A stretch of 8,081 nt of DNA from Clostridiales bacterium UBA3953. GTDB lineage: Bacteria > Bacillota > Clostridia > Oscillospirales > CAG-272. Positions 6,853-8,081 of the stretch are shown here, in pieces (within the stretch, counting starts at the first letter, position 1; the number at the start of each line of letters is the position of its first letter). The stretch spans positions 1 to 8,081 of the forward strand of contig DGDL01000100.1 of assembly GCA_002385415.1 (NCBI GenBank), read 5' to 3'. The notes below the pieces were generated by a model that made no database searches, was not told where the DNA came from, and saw nothing but the letters and a program-made list of their open reading frames with translations. The translations under genes were made by a program, and so were the position numbers.

Positions 6853-7122
6853 AATACTTGCTCCCTTCTAAAGAAATCTAAAATTCCATAGTTTTGGCTT
6901 TGTATCAGTAAACGATGCGCAGTGCTTTTGCTCTATTATGCTATAGAACAGCGCTCGCAGTAGCTGCCGTATCCGTCAGGGTAATGATTATGCGCTCTCA
7001 GACCATCGCAAACCAGCAACGTCCGGGCTAACCTGATCATACAGAGATACTGTTTTTTCCCGTTGTCATCCCTCGGCAACATGGGCATGGAACGAGTAAA
7101 TTACGCTCCCCATTTATATTAG
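6853..7122. other. 270-base spacer between the right-edge SBP and the heparinase-like gene
   Basis: Both flanking genes are read leftward. No open frame of substance, RNA gene or repeat is recognised, and no stem with a T-run that would clearly end the SBP transcript is seen. A weak extended -10 (TGATACAAA, minus strand, near 6900) and the AAGGGAG ribosome binding site (6861-6867) lie at the heparinase-proximal end. Co-transcription of the two genes is therefore possible but unproven. Confidence 0.4.
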
Positions 7123-8081
7123 TTACTTTATCGCGCCAAATGCGTCGATTGTTTTCTGCATCTCTGCTGTTACCTTGCTCTCTATTTTTGCATATTCCGA
7201 AGAGAAATACGGGCTCTTTCTGTAAAACATATTTTGAATCAACTGCCCGATACCGCCCCAGTTATAAATAAACCCGAGGTCATAAACGCGCGACGCAAAT
7301 ATAATATCAAGCATTTCCCCCGATTCATCGTCTCGTATATAACGCGTCTTCAGCGCGTTGTCGTAATACGCTGCGGTCAGAGTGTCTACAGAATAATATG
7401 CCATCGCTTCAACAGTTACACCCACGGCTTCGGTATTTTGGCAGTTATACGGAACCGAAAGCGCCGCAACAAGCCCGGTGCTTATCAGACAGTTGTATTC
7501 CCTCTGATTTTCGTCGTAAAGCGGATACGGGAGTATCCCGAATTCAAACTCGGCGTTGCGCAGGGCATTTATATCGACCAATGCAAACGTTACAAACAAC
7601 ACTTGGCTGGCATTGAACATCTTACTTACATCATCGAAACCGGCTCCGGCGGTGTGATAGGAAAGCACACTGTCGCTGAAACAGATGTTCATGACTTTGT
7701 CAATCACTTCGACGGCTCGCGGCGTGTTCATAACAAGCTCAAGTGTTCCATCGCTGTCGTGAGCCGTGATGCGTTCGCCGGAAGCGAAAAAGAACGAATG
7801 AGGTGCGTTGTCCGCACAGGACAGACCCCACATATCATTATGTGTTAATTTCCCGTCTCCGTCTACATCGTTTGTAATTCCTTTTGACATTTCAAACACT
7901 TTTTCGATTGTCCACTTGTTGTCATTTACAAGCTCATAAGGATTATCGAGGCGGTAATCGGCAATAAGCATTTTATTAAAAAACATAACCATTGTACATT
8001 CATTATCAAGAATGCTTATGTCACCTGTCGTAAAAAACAGCTTGCCGTTCATTTTCAGGTATTCGTTTGCACGCTGATCCC
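7123..8081 (-). CDS. sugar-type ABC solute-binding protein, N-terminus beyond the window
   Basis: The C-terminal 318 residues of an SBP paralogous to the one at 3342. The frame stays open to the window edge: codons upstream of the Met at 8052 read DQRANEYLK, matching the PWWDQ region of the neighbour, so that Met is internal and the gene begins roughly 500 bases outside. Visible landmarks: TTGDIS after the internal Met, an EF-hand-like loop D-V-D-G-D-G-K with a final Asp (bases 7869-7834), FGILPYPLYDENQ in lobe 2, and the tail RDDESGEML, RVYDLGFIYNWGG. The tail is closer to that of the short SBP (1342) than to the one at 3342. It is co-oriented with the heparinase-like gene downstream, which makes a shared role in acidic-oligosaccharide use plausible. 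No transporter membrane genes are visible. Family firm, ligand unknown. Confidence 0.88.
   Translation of the reverse strand, partial: DQRANEYLKMNGKLFFTTGDISILDNECTMVMFFNKMLIADYRLDNPYELVNDNKWTIEKVFEMSKGITNDVDGDGKLTHNDMWGLSCADNAPHSFFFASGERITAHDSDGTLELVMNTPRAVEVIDKVMNICFSDSVLSYHTAGAGFDDVSKMFNASQVLFVTFALVDINALRNAEFEFGILPYPLYDENQREYNCLISTGLVAALSVPYNCQNTEAVGVTVEAMAYYSVDTLTAAYYDNALKTRYIRDDESGEMLDIIFASRVYDLGFIYNWGGIGQLIQNMFYRKSPYFSSEYAKIESKVTAEMQKTIDAFGAIK

Noticed and set aside
6167..6891. Long open frames on the plus strand across the heparinase-like gene (6167-6628, 6349-6891)
   Set aside because: They are antisense to a well-supported gene, lack ribosome binding sites and recognisable domains, and their translations look like frame shadows (Cys/Ser/Arg-rich, irregular).
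7234..7848. 204-codon open frame on the plus strand opposite the right-edge SBP
   Set aside because: The opposite strand encodes conserved SBP motifs throughout; no ribosome binding site or known domain supports the antisense frame.
8050..8052. ATG at 8052 as the start of the right-edge SBP
   Set aside because: The frame continues upstream to the window edge with residues DQRANEYLK that match the family, so this methionine is internal.

Overview
The window looks like the chromosome of a low-to-moderate GC Gram-positive anaerobe of the Clostridia type, probably an uncultured gut or rumen lineage. This is inferred from strong GGAGG-type ribosome binding sites, good sigma-A (TTGACA/TATAAT-like) promoters, intrinsic terminators, and a set of lipid-anchored extracellular solute-binding proteins (SBPs) next to a heparinase II/III-family protein. 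No species can be named from the sequence.

Layout, left to right. Positions 1-19 hold the first codons of a leftward gene that leaves the window, with its own ribosome binding site and a probable promoter backed by T-tract-rich DNA. A 343-base divergent spacer follows, then a rightward cytoplasmic metallophosphoesterase (363-1187). A leftward SBP gene (1342-2223) shares a hairpin-rich spacer with it. This SBP is remarkable: compared with its neighbour it keeps the lipoprotein signal, the first strand of lobe 1 and the whole C-terminal half, but about 190 residues are missing in frame. Divergent from it is a rightward endonuclease/exonuclease/phosphatase-fold enzyme (2468-3205), then a full-length rightward SBP (3342-4790). 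A pair of nested hairpins ends this gene and the convergent leftward heparinase II/III-like gene (4990-6852). The right edge (7123-8081) is the C-terminal two thirds of a third SBP, read leftward and cut by the window edge.

How it may fit together (inference): three paralogous family-1-type sugar SBPs lie around an unsecreted uronic-acid polysaccharide lyase-like enzyme. This suggests capture of acidic oligosaccharides at the surface and cleavage inside the cell. No permease or ATPase gene is present, so the SBPs would have to use components encoded elsewhere. The two phosphoesterases have no signal peptide and no obvious link to the sugar genes; their substrates cannot be told from sequence. 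Four genes have a plausible promoter of their own (left-edge gene, metallophosphoesterase, short SBP, full-length SBP), so the region reads as a collection of mostly single-gene units rather than one operon.

The most unusual item is the SBP with the in-frame excised lobe, which keeps a promoter, ribosome binding site, lipobox and terminator.
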